A stretch of DNA of 64,000 nt from Montifringilla adamsi (taxonomy: Eukaryota > Chordata > Aves > Passeriformes > Passeridae), in NCBI GenBank assembly GCA_017590115.1, contig JAGGNK010010225.1, positions 9,754,239 to 9,818,238 of the forward strand, read 5' to 3'. The position numbers and the translations under genes are program-made. The notes beneath the pieces were generated by a model that was given only the letters and a program-made list of their open reading frames with translations, was not told where the DNA came from and searched no databases. Below, piece after piece: positions 35,521-46,500 of the stretch (its first letter is position 1; every line of letters starts with the position of its first letter).

Positions 35521-38500
35521 TCTTCGCAGCTCAGGGGAATGGAGAGCCCTTCATGACGTGGGGAGCTAGGAAACTCGTCTGTAAACTTACACGAGGGTCT
35601 GCTCACCCCAAGGGCCCCGCGATGCCTTTTCAGCATTTCATAGGCAGGGAGAGAGATTTTTCTTTTCCCTTCTCTCTCTCGCTTTTTTTTTTTTTTTTTT
35701 CCCTCCTTTCTTCCAGCAGGGTTTCAGGGCCCGCGGCCGCCGCCTCCTCCCGCACCCGCTGCGCGGTGCCCGGCGGGCGCGGATCGCCCCCTCCCCGCGG
35801 GGTCCGGGGGGGATCGGCCGCGGAGCAGCTCCGGGAGGACAGCCGGGGCTGTGGCTGTGGGTGTACGAGCGTGTGTGGGAAGCACAGGCGCCGGTGCTCA
35901 GGACACAGCCCCGCGTGGGTGCGGAGGGGCCTCCTGGTCACTGGGCTGAGCGGGGCGGTGGCGGCTGCGGGGCCCGGCCAGCGCGGGGAGCGGCGTGGGA
36001 CAGCAGCGTCCGGCCCAGCCGCGAACGCGCTGCGGGTGAATGCGCGCACTGCTGCTCCTTCCACTCGCTAACCCCGCCGTTTTCCCCTTTTCCTTTAAGA
36101 AGTGGATTTTACCTTTTCCTTTCCCTATTTTCCCCCCGAATTATTTAAAAAAAATATTTTACTGGGACTGATTTAATTTTTGTTGAGCCGCCTTTCCTCT
36201 CACGGCAGCCTGAAGGTGTGGGGGAGGGGAGCGTTGTGTTCCGTTTCTTCCCGCGGGGGGGTGTGGATGTGTGTGCGGGTGTGTGTTTGTGTCGGGGAGC
36301 GGCGGGGGGACACGGTACTGTAGAAGGGTGACGGTCCCTGCCCCCAGTGGGCATCCGTAGGCGTCCCCGGTCCGAATCGGCTCGAGGTGGAATGGAGAAA
36401 CCCGCAAGCTTGTGCTTAAATCCGATTTTTTTTTCCTTTCAGGCAAAATGTCCGTAATTTTTAGATTGAAACTTGAAAGATAAATCAAAACGGACCTTAA
36501 TAGACTAGGTAAAATATACCCCTGCACGTTTATAAAGACATATTCCTATGCTGTGTAGATAATAACGCACGCTGCTCACCATCTGTATCTTTTAGAGCAC
36601 AGAAAAAAAATGTCGCCATTTTGGTCTCATGCTGAAATATTATTAATCTTTGGGCTTTACCTTGTTCCCAGAACCATCCTTGCCTGATGCTGAAACATTG
36701 TCATGCATCCGTGAATCAATATAGAGCTTTTCTGCATAAATAGATAAAGCATGCCCAGTCAAAGAAAAGGATAGCAAATAGATTTATACCGTGCTGTTTA
36801 TTGTATATATAGACATGTAACCGTGGAAGGAAAGGCTATGTAGGCTAATATTTTTCACTGAAATCTGATTATTACACAATACAGACCAGCGACTGATTAT
36901 TACTTTTGTAGGCGAAGGAAGCATTTTTGCAACATTGCGAGACAATGCTCGTTTCAAAGGAGCGCCCGTATAAAATTCCAGCCGCCGCCCCCCCCCCAGC
37001 TCTCGGATCAGTTAGGTTAGATACAACAAAAGGTAACGGTACAGTCGCGATACTTACTGCGTGGTTCCTTTAGCACCACGAATTGCATTTAGGAAAATGT
37101 TCAAATAGAAGGAAGTTGGCGTCTCACTCCCCTCCCACCCCGAAGAAAGAAAAATACAGGCGATTTCCCCCCCTTCTTTCCATAAACCGTATTCAATCCT
37201 CTATTCAGAGCCTGTAGGTTGCAAAGAAGAATTTGTAATTTTGCATTTAAGATTCGTCCGATTAAAAGATGCCCCTGGAGGCAGAAGTAATTGATTCTCC
37301 CAAGAATTTCGCGTCCTCTCTGCAAAGGTTTTGTTCCAGGTGGTTTTTGTATTAGACTGACCACAAGAAACAAATGTGCAGAATAGAGACACCCACACAG
37401 GTTTTACTCACAAAGCCTGGTTAAAGTCCAAACCTCTCTCTTTATTATTTGTCATCCTGCTCTTAATCCCAATATTTTCCAGAGGGGAAAAAAAAAATCA
37501 GAGAAAAGAAAAGAAAACGTAGGTATCAAGAAGCAAAATAAAACCGGACTTTTCCCACAAGCAGCCCAGTCCTCTGCCAGCATATTTTAAAAGCAGCTTT
37601 TTTCCTTGTTTACTTGCGTTTCTTGCTCTGCCTCTTTTCACGGCCACATTTGATCTTGGAAAGAGCAAGAAGCTTTAAATGTGTTCTTAAGGGCCAGTAG
37701 CTGTCAAACCTTTTGGCGGCCAAGATTGATCGCGGGCAGACACCACCAGAGCTTTGTTTGGACTAAAAGCAAGAAAATTAAACCCCTTGCATTTTCCAGC
37801 AGCATCGATATTTGTAAGGCATCCCTTTTGAGGGATTAAATGACAAGTCTCGTTCTATATTTTATTTAAACAAGCAACCACCAAAAAGCCCATTTAAAGC
37901 CTCTCGGCCCCTCCCCTCCCCCTCTCTCCAATGCCTTCGCAGATATGCTATATCTTGTGGGTGCATTAACTTAAAACCGATTTTTAAAATGCACTTCGTG
38001 CAGACTGGACGCAGACTGATCCACTGAGTGCTTGGGTCTTGTTTTCTGTTTCCCCTCCCTCCACCCCCCGTATTTTTTCTTTTTTTTTTTTTCTTTTTTT
38101 TTTCTTTTTTTCTTTTTTTCTTTTTTTTTAATATAATTACGAAGACAGTTGCCGACCCCTGTTTGGCAACTCCGAAAATAAAGCGAGACGGCACCTCATC
38201 GCGCTGGCGATGGTTTCTGGCTCCTGGAGGACGCGGAGAGCGGCTCGGAAGCGCCTTTCCCCGGCCCCCGGCGCACCCCACTCCGCCGTGCACCCCGGGC
38301 TCCGCGGGCAAGCAAGCCCAGTCCGGGCTGTCTAGGGCGGCTGTGACCGTAGGATTCATCGGGTTGGTGATTGTGGCCATCATTGTCATCACTCTCCCTG
38401 TCGCCTCAGTATGGTTGGAAAATTATGCCAAAAGCATCCAAATTCGGGACTTGCCTCGACCTGGCAGGGGTGACTGGAGGCGGCGGCGGCAAGAGCCAAG

Positions 38501-38698
38501 CATCGGAGGCGAGTGCCGTCTCTCAAGTCAGAACCCCGCAGCATTTTCGCTCTGTCTGGCCCCCTGAAAACAAACCCGCTACCAGCCCATATATTTCCTG
38601 GTAATCGAAAATACTCACCAGACCCAGCCTACTACGGTTATTAAGCAAATTATGCCAGCAGACGGGAGTATCGTTTGCAAGCTAAGGCACGGGATATA

Positions 38699-38734
<36 letters not shown>

Positions 38735-39600
38735 GGCAACAGCCAGACGCGTTTGCAGCCTCGAGATTTGGCTCGCCCAGAGAGGTTCTCCTAGGGTTAC
38801 GTGTTACGGTCCAATCCCGGGAAGCCAACTGGAGAGGGAAGTCATGAAGCGCCAGGGCTGCTGCCTATGTGACTCTTCCCCTCGAAGCAAGGTTGCTGAG
38901 GAAGATCCTGATAAACAATGGCTCAGCACCGGCGACCGATTGTTCTCCATACTGTACACCCGATAGCCACCAAAAAAGAAGAAAAAAAAAAAAGAGGAAA
39001 AGAGGAAAAAGAAAAAAAGAAAGAAAAAAATCAAACAAGAACACAAAGCCAAGCAAACAAACAAACAAACAAAAAATACAATGGAGCCCATTGAGGCTGG
39101 GTCGGGAAGGAGAAACTAGTTTTGGAGGAAGTGCTATTCCTAGGAAAAAATCAAGACCCTCTGCTTCAGACTCCTGCCTGGGTGCAACTTCTTATGCGGG
39201 GGCCTGACGGTGTCAAAACTTTGAAGATTAATGGATTACTTTGTTAATGACTCAAGGCGTCAGATTGAGGTGCTTAAATGATTTGTGAGGTGCAAAGCGT
39301 TTTCCTGACAGTCCCAAACAATGAGAGAAGAGTGTGCGGGTGGATGCGAGGAAGGCAGCAGGCTGCAGGACAAGCAGCCACACACACACACACACACACA
39401 CAGAGAGAGAGAGACACACACACACACACACACACGCACACTCTCGCAGCCTCTCTCAAACATATCCACGCACACGCACCCTCCTCCCCACCCCCGATCA
39501 TTTCAGATTAGGACGCCAAGGGGATAGATACTCGAGATATCATTTCCCCTTTTAAAAAAAAAGTGTAAATAAAGCCTTTCTGGCCCCCAATGAGGCGTTC
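35521..39600. other. HOXA3-HOXA2 intergenic DNA
   Basis: No supported gene is present. CpG-rich blocks lie at about 35720-36030 and 38220-38340. In mouse this interval holds the HOXA2 rhombomere 3/5 (Krox20) and neural-crest enhancers, and the unique sequence at 37600-38560 is a likely counterpart, but I cannot assign individual sites. Low-complexity runs are the T/C tract 38069-38130, T29 at 38702-38730, an A/G-rich tract at 38970-39075 and the CA/GA repeat at 39379-39440. Confidence 0.6.
39379..39440. repeat. Compound (CA)n-(GA)n-(CA)n microsatellite
   Basis: About twelve CA units, five GA units and then about ten CA units occur 480 bases upstream of the HOXA2 start codon. Confidence 0.92.
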
Positions 39601-39916
39601 CTTCCCGACTTTTTTGGATCAATCAAACAGACAGTGGCTTCTTTTGATTAAAGCCCAAATTGTCATTGGGCAGAGGCAATCATGTGACAGCCAATTCGGT
39701 CCAATTTCAACCTTGTCTCCATGAATTCAATAGTTTAATAGTAGCACGGTCCCCATACGGCTGTAATCAGTGAATTAGAAAAAAAACACCCCACCAGCGA
39801 TCTTCTATGCTATATTTTTTTTCTCCTCTCTCTCCTTTTTCCTGGGCCTTCCCCTCCCCCCGAGGCCCCTGAATCCGAGGGAACTTTTTCTCCGCGGGGG
39901 CTGCCAGTTGAAGGCC
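39601..39916 (+). promoter_or_regulatory. HOXA2: HOXA2 promoter and 5'UTR
   Basis: This AT-balanced segment before the HOXA2 ATG resembles the conserved vertebrate HOXA2 promoter. Motifs seen are ATCAATCA at 39618-39625 (reverse complement TGATTGAT, an ideal PBX-HOX1 composite), an inverted CCAAT box at 39665-39669, CCAAT boxes at 39691 and 39701, and TGACAG (MEIS/PREP core) at 39685-39690. A pyrimidine-rich leader (39815-39895) precedes the ATG. The transcription start is not resolved. Confidence 0.7.
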
Positions 39917-41730
39917 ATGAATTTCGCATTTGAGCGAGAGATCGGTTTTATCAATAGCCAGCCATCGCTTGCTGAGTGCCTGACATCTTTTCCCCCTGTC
40001 GGTGATACATTTCAAAGTTCATCAATCAAGAACTCGACGCTTTCACACTCGACACTGATTCCTCCTCCTTTCGAGCAGACCATCCCCAGCCTGAACCCCG
40101 GCAGCCACCCTCGCCACAGCGGCGGCGGTCGCCCCAAGGCGAGCCCCCGCGGCCGCAGCGGCAGCCCGGGCCCCGCCGGCGCCCCGCCGCCCCCGGAGTA
40201 CCCCTGGATGAAAGAGAAAAAGGCGTCCAAGCGATCCGCGCTGCCGCCCGCTTCGGCCTCCGCCTCAGCTGCTGGACCTGCCTGCCTCAGCCACAAAGGT
40301 CAGTCCAAAGACGTGCCGCCAGCCCCGCCGGGCCGCTATTTTGGCTCCCCGCATCCCCCCGGCTTCGCGGGGGGACGAGGCGGAGGTCGGGCGGGCGGGA
40401 AGGACGGAGCTGGAGGGGCTCGATGGAAACCCAAACTTTCCCCAAACTTGCCTAATGCGGGATGATTTATTTGAGTTGGAGCTGACCTCTCTTGTCTCGC
40501 CGTCCTAGAGTTAGGATATTTGACAGTAATGAAGAGTGATAGATTGCTCCCGCTCAGCTAAGCAGCTGATGCATTAATTATAAATTGCGGTATGGCTAAT
40601 ATAAAGTTTGCTCTGGTGTGGGGAGGTTGGGGAGCTGGAGGCAGCGATTTGGCGGAGGTAGCCGAGGGGCACGCAGCACCGGGCGCTCAGCAGTGCAACA
40701 CAATGGGTTTACTGCATCCAAAGGCGGCCATTTTGTTGCAGTTGCTATTTTATGCTATATGGACATATAGATATAGACACATACATGCAGAGAGAGCACT
40801 CCCCCCCACCCCCCCGGGATGCGATGAGCTGGGGTGCTGAAATTCAATCCGTGCATTTATCTGTTTTGTATGTGTGTTCGTGTGCCTTTGCTTTGGCTCT
40901 TCGGGCGGTGATGCTTTGGGGTGCGTGTGGTGGTGGTGTTTTTCTTTTTTTTTTTTTCTTTCTTTTTTTTAACAGACCCCCTTGAAATCCCCGATAGCGG
41001 TAGCGGTGGATCTAGGCGCCTGAGGACGGCTTACACGAACACCCAGCTTTTGGAGCTAGAGAAAGAATTTCATTTCAACAAGTATCTCTGTAGACCAAGG
41101 AGGGTTGAGATTGCAGCCTTGCTGGATCTGACTGAGAGACAAGTCAAAGTCTGGTTCCAGAACAGGAGGATGAAGCACAAGAGACAGACCCAGTGCAAGG
41201 AGAATCAAAACAGCGAGGGGAAATTTAAGAATCTAGAGGACCCCGAAAAAGCAGTGGACGAGGAAGAAGAGGAGGAGGAGGAGAAATCCCTCTTCGAGCA
41301 AGCCCTCAGCAACGTCTCCGGCGCTCTCCTGGAGCGGGAAGGCTACGCTTTCCAGCAGAATGCCCTCTCCCAGCAGCAGGCTCAGAATGCGCACAATGGC
41401 GAATCCCAAACTTTCCCCGTTTCGCCTTTAACGAGCAATGAGAAAAATCTGAAACATTTTCAACATCAGTCACCCACTGTTCAAAACTGCCTCTCAACAA
41501 TGGCCCAGAACTGTGCAGCTGGCCTGAACAATGACAGTCCTGAGGCCCTAGATGTCCCTTCTTTACAGGACTTTAACGTTTTCTCCACAGATTCCTGCCT
41601 ACAGCTTTCAGATGCAGTTTCGCCCAGTTTGCCAGGATCTCTGGACAGTCCCGTAGATATCTCTGCTGACAGTTTTGACTTTTTTACAGACACACTCACC
41701 ACAATTGACTTGCAGCATCTGAATTACTAA
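39917..41730 (+). CDS. HOXA2: HOXA2 homeodomain transcription factor (two exons: 39917-40298, 40976-41730)
   Basis: HOXA2 specifies second-arch neural crest and rhombomeres 2-3. The start is ATG at 39917; an upstream in-frame extension would need a TTG. Exon 1 begins [13 protein letters not shown], where other vertebrates have Glu at residue 4, and contains YPWM at residues 95-98. The donor is GTCAGT at 40299; the acceptor AACAG ends at 40975 after a long T-rich tract; D128 is the split codon. The homeodomain is about residues 140-199 with [16 protein letters not shown] Glu-rich run (EEEEEEEE, about residues 222-229) follows, slightly longer than I recall in chicken. The C-terminus ends [12 protein letters not shown], the conserved HOX2 ending. 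The total is 378 aa against 375-376 in chicken and human. Exon 1 is GC-rich with low-complexity Pro/Ala/Ser stretches; exon 2 is not. Confidence 0.97.
40299..40975 (+). other. HOXA2: HOXA2 intron
   Basis: This is a 677-base GT-AG intron. It contains the Hox/Pbx and Meis motif cluster annotated separately at 40463-40590 and a T-rich stretch (40940-40970) immediately before the acceptor. The exon-1 frame stays open to a stop at 40463-40465. Confidence 0.9.
40463..40590 (+). promoter_or_regulatory. Candidate HOXA2 intronic rhombomere-4 enhancer
   Basis: The intron holds TGATTTAT at 40463-40470, a MEIS/PREP core TTGACAG at 40520-40526, TGATAGATTG at 40537-40546 and TGATGCATTA at 40567-40576. This arrangement of three bipartite PBX-HOX sites with one PREP/MEIS site fits the Hoxb1-dependent r4 enhancer reported in the intron of vertebrate Hoxa2. 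The assignment is by position and motif, not by alignment. Confidence 0.65.
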
Positions 41731-42075
41731 GAAATTAAAGAAGTCCTCTCCCAGGGTCCTGCTTTCTCCTCCTTATTCTTCTTAATTTTTTCCCCCAGTG
41801 AATTAATTTTATGTTTCCCCTCCCTTTCCCTCTTCACTATTTTCTGTTTGTTACTTCCCTCTGATATGCCATTTTGCCGTTTCTTATGAAGTTTTAGTTG
41901 TGTTCAATTTTAACCTAGTCACATTCTAGGTCCTTCTATGAAAGCAATATATGAGGTCTGTAAGAAAGTGATCATATAGGAATGTATCTTCACTTTCTTT
42001 TTATTTTTGTATTACATTAGGATGCGTTGTCATAAGTATTTTTGGTAGAATAAATTCTTGTTTGCTACAAGGAGC
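41731..42075 (+). other. HOXA2: HOXA2 3'UTR with poly(A) signal
   Basis: This short T-rich trailer has AATAAA at 42049-42054, followed by a T/G-rich stretch (TTCTTGTTTG). The transcript end is inferred near 42075. Confidence 0.75.
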
Positions 42076-45000
42076 TTTCTCTTTTTTCTTTTTCTTTCTC
42101 CTCTCTTTCTCTTTGCTTTTAAGATGGATAACACGACGGTATCTCTCCCCATCCCTTCCACTATTTACTAATGATCAAAATCCAACGTTCTGACAACGAG
42201 CTCTTCCCTTTTGGCAATTTAGGACACTTTAGAGAGGAAAATTCGTTCATTTTCTTTATTATAAGGATTCTCATAAGGGAAGGAAAAACAAACTAAAGAA
42301 ATTACAACCGTTCACAGGTTTGATGGAGATTTGTTCCTTTTAATGTATAAATGTGGCATCTTATCTCTGTGAGGATACAAGCTTGGAAATCCTCATCTGT
42401 AACAAAGGCATGAACGAGGACTTTCTCTGTTACAGGCAGAACGTAAGAGAGACACAGTAGGATAAGCGTCTCCTGCAGAAACCAGCCTGTTACATGAACG
42501 AAAGGAAAGGTGCTTTTTAAAAATAAAAATTAAAATAATCCTGGTTTTCTAGAAAGTAGTGCTTAGCAGCTAGCAAGATATTTCAGAAAACGTATCTTAA
42601 AAAATATCAGAGCTCACAAAGAATGTAGTTGGTTACTTCTCACGTGCTGAGTAATCCAAGAAATCAGCCCTAGGAGGAGAGGAAATAGAGAAGTTAGTGC
42701 CTGTAAAATCAAAAGGGCTGCAGAAATGCAGGGGGAAGAAAAAAATATTTAGGGAGGAACCGGCCTCTCCATTCCATCCTTCTCGGGGGCGGTGCGGGGG
42801 CAGACCCGAACATATTTTTTCTGTGTAAGCCTTCTTGAGAGGTGAAAGACCGATAAGGAAGAGGGGAAACTGACTTTAAAGTTACAATTTCCTCGGGCTC
42901 CCCGCTCTTCTGCTGGAGGCGGCATAGACGGGCTTTCAGGAATCTCCACCGAATTGCCTGCCACCCGGCGTTGCCGAGCCCCAAAGCGGAGAGTGAGCCC
43001 TGTCCTTCGGGCTAAAACGGAGCAACAGATGCCAGCGGGGCTCTGCGGCTCCGGGACCGGAGCATCCCGGGCGGGGACGTTCGCGGCTCCTGGAGTGAGT
43101 GAGTGCGGGTGGCTGCATTACACAAGCGAGTGGGGCTTGGCTGGGGGGCTGAGAACGGGGCTCCGCTGTCCGTCCGTGCGAGCAGTGTTGTCTCCCAGCC
43201 CCGTAGCACGCTGTGGAGCTGGGATGCGTGGGTTATAGCTGGAAGGGCTGAACGCAATTCTTCCGAAAGTCATAAATCAAACTCTTTCTATGAATGAGAA
43301 TGTCATCAAAGAGATCAATTGCAGGAACACATTCACAAATAAAAATCCTCTTACGTATTTGCCGAGGCTGGGGATCCCCGTCTAAAACCATTAAGTGAGA
43401 AGGCGTTTAGTCATAATTCACTTTTATTGCTCTTTTAAAACAACAGCTTGGCTGAGCTGCGGGCGCGGTGAAACCTCGGCCTCGGTTCTCCTCCTTCCCT
43501 CTGCTCCAGCCATGTCCCTGCGGAAAGCGAGCAGTCTCACCGGCATTTTCACTCCTCTGCCACTGGGTTAAATTGGACCGCAACGCTCATGTAAGGGTCG
43601 GGGTTTCTTTTGTGCCCAGATTTCCGGATGCTGACTACACTTAAAGAAAACCAAAGCTAAACGAACTAAAAAAACCCCCCACACAATAAAACAAAACCCC
43701 CCCAAAAAACCCCAAACAAAACCCAGAAACATAAAACAAAAAGAAAAGGAAAAGAAAAAGAAAAAGGAAACATTCTACAAGGTTTAAACTTCTCACAAAC
43801 TCAATTTAAATAAATGGGGGGATTCAGCAAGCAGGAGCCGCCTCCGAGGCTCCGGGTGAACTCTGGGGCCACAGCGGGGGCACACTCCCACGGAAAAGCC
43901 TAAACAGCCGGGATCGCCCCCTCAGCCTCAGTTCCGTGGCAGGAAACGCGGGGCGAAGCCGCGGAGGGGCCGGGATGGCCTGAGGGCAGGGGGAAGGGGC
44001 AGTAGCTCCCCCTTGCCTGGCCGTGGAGGAGGGAGGGTGTGGTGTGTGTTCCTCCCATGCTCCGACCCTTCTCATGATGTTGCCCCCATGCTTAGTGCGG
44101 GCAGCAAAACCCGAGAGCCCCGCCAGAGAGACAATGCAACAAGAGACAATGGCACCAAAAAGGCAGAGAAAAAAGGATTTCAGGATGCTGGAGACTGTAA
44201 GAAAAGTGATTCATCGGAATTTACGGGTAAAAGGGATCTACTTGTAGTAATTTTTTTTTCTTGGCTGAAGGAAAAAGCACTGAGAAGATGTCAGCCCTTT
44301 TATTAGTAAGTAGTCCTAATCGCTGTCTCTTTTCTCTGCTTTATGCAGTATTTCTCACAACTGGTTTACAAGAATGAAATAAATGTGTTTACAGCTATAA
44401 CCATAACCAAAATTGGCGCAGTATAATATCATAAATGCCTCTGGAGTGTTGTTGCTCTTGTCCTCCACTCCGCCCCCCTGCAGTTTAAGAAACTGAACCT
44501 TTCCAGAGGGCCCTTAACCATCGTTGCCTCTGTAGTAAATCAGAACAAATAGACATACTGAGGGCACCGGGGTAGACGCGTGGTGGAGAGAGGCGCCCTT
44601 GGGTTTTGGCTGGCAGTAGAGCGGCCGTGCAGATGCCGTGGGATAAGGGCTTGACCCAACAGCTGTGGGAAGGAGAGCTTTGCACCTAGAGTTGTTGTGT
44701 TGTAGTTCGTGTGGGAGGGAGGAGCTTGAGGGTGTGTATGTGGGTGTGTATTCGTGAGCGGGGAGTGGTGGCGGGGTGGAAGAGCCTTTTGGATTTCAAA
44801 ACAAGCAAGGATCGAGCGTGAGAACAGAGGGACTTAAGAGTCGCACCTGCAGAAATAGAGGGGGTAGCCCCTCCTGGGGCTAGTGTCAGGGGACATGACT
44901 TTCCATCCATCTTTCTCCGAGGCTGACGCTTCGCAGAATTGCTTTTGAAGACTTTTGGTCCCGTCCTTTCTGCCTGCAGACGGCTGGGTGCGCTGGGACA

Positions 45001-45130
45001 GACGGATGCCCGGCCTTTACCTCCCCTTTCCCTTTCCGCATACGCAAACCGCACATGAGGTCGTAACCCATATCTCACCACCATCCCTCCTTCTCTGGCC
45101 ACGGACCCATCTCTTGACCCACCTCCCCAC
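42076..45130. other. HOXA2-HOXA1 intergenic DNA
   Basis: No protein-coding gene is supported. CpG-rich patches lie at about 42950-43250 and 43830-44000; an A/C-rich low-complexity stretch lies at 43640-43770. In mammals the lncRNA HOTAIRM1 is transcribed antisense to HOXA1 across this interval. Its presence here is plausible, but I cannot define exons. Confidence 0.55.
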
Positions 45131-46500
45131 GGTGCTGGGGAGGGGTGGGTTGGAGCCGGTGCTCAGCACGGTTCCCGAGGGTCCTGGGGCCGCCTCTGCC
45201 ACTGGCCATCTGCCACCTCTCCCTACTGCCGACCCGGGTGGTGGAGCGCAGGGACAAAGGGGCCGGGGCGGTGGGCCCTGCTCCTTCCTTGTCTCCTCTG
45301 CCTCTGTCCCGGGTCGCCTCCTCGGGCTGCGACCCGCGACACCCCGGACAGCCGTCCCCCCACCCTGTCCCAAGGCGGACGGGCGGCAGCGTCGCTGCGG
45401 GAGCACAGCAGATGGGCTGCGGAGCCCCCGGGCCCCCGTCCAATCATTCGTCCTCCTGCCCCCGGCTCCTCCTTCCCTACCCCAACCCTAGGCTGGCGAG
45501 GGTGAGCCCGGCGGAGGTGCGGGGGGAGCAGGGATGAGGGCCAGAGGGTGGCCGGTGAGCCTGGGAGAGCACAATGGCCGTCAGTCCCAAAAGCGCCTCA
45601 TTTCCATGCTAATGTCCGCGGCCGCCTGGTGATGCGGCTGGACAAGCCCCTTTAACTCTTGGCGTGGCGTCGCGCTGGGACTGCGGCGGGGCTGGACCGG
45701 CGAGACCCCTCGGCACCGGCACTGTTACCGCCTCCACCTCCACCCGCATCCCATCCACATCCGTATCCTCCGTCCCATGACTATTCTCTACCTTATCCTT
45801 ACCTTCATTCCTGTCCTTATCTTAATTCCCAGCCCGGTAGAAGTCCCCAGCCACATCCACGGTTCCATTCTCATTCTCGTCCCAAGGGCTGATGCTCTCA
45901 GCACTGTCTCTGCCTCTCTCCGCCCCATCCCTCGCCCCATGCCGTGGATCCAGTCGCGTCCCCTAGCCACCCCCACCCCCCGCCGCTGCCCTTGGTGCGC
46001 AGCAGAGGTGCCCGGTGCAAGCTTGACAGCGCCGACAGCAGGGTGACGCTGGGGCGCCCTGGCAGCAGCACTCACCCTGCAGGGGACGGCCGGTGGGCTC
46101 CGCGGGCCGGGCGCAGCCTCCAGGTCTCTCCTGCCTTCCTCTCTCAGCTGGCGGACGAGACCCAGGGGGCTGTCGCGGCGGGGGTGTGTGTGTACGGCCC
46201 GGCCCGGCCCGGCCCGCCCCCACCCCCTGGGGGCCACCGCCACCGCCTCCCTGGCCCGCGGTGCCGCGCGGTCGGAGCGCTCGGCGTTTAAATGCCCCCG
46301 ACGCGGCGCTGCATCAGCGACAGGAGCCGGGGAAGCCCCGCGGGCCCCGCAGCCATTGGCTGCCGCCCCCCACGTGCCTGCCCGCTGCCGGCGCCTTCGT
46401 GTCATTTTCCTGCCGGCCCCATGGAGGAAGTGGGAAAGTTGGCGCGGCCCCGCCGGACGCTGAAGACCCGGTGGCGGCGTGACAGAAGGACGCTGCGAGG
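45131..46500 (+). promoter_or_regulatory. HOXA1: HOXA1 promoter CpG island
   Basis: This large CpG-rich region leads into HOXA1. Proximal motifs are a TATA-like TTTAAAT at 46287-46293, an inverted CCAAT box (CCATTGGC) at 46353-46360 and an E-box CACGTG at 46371-46376. The in-frame codons before the HOXA1 ATG include a TGA at 46480-46482, so translation cannot start further upstream in this frame. The island could be bidirectional, serving a HOTAIRM1-like antisense RNA; that is inference. Confidence 0.65.

Noticed and set aside
38028..38567. Open frame with a hydrophobic segment (IGLVIVAIIVITLPVASVW) upstream of HOXA2.
   Set aside because: It is a single membrane-like stretch in a frame that begins in a T-rich tract, with no splice or family support. 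It lies where HOXA2 enhancers are expected, and composition explains the hydrophobic codons.
39908..39916. A three-codon N-terminal extension of HOXA2.
   Set aside because: It would start at TTG; the conserved MNF start is the ATG at 39917.
45788..46405. Overlapping open frames on both strands of the HOXA1 CpG island.
   Set aside because: Arg/Pro/Ala-rich translations and absence of stops follow from GC content; no domain or start context.
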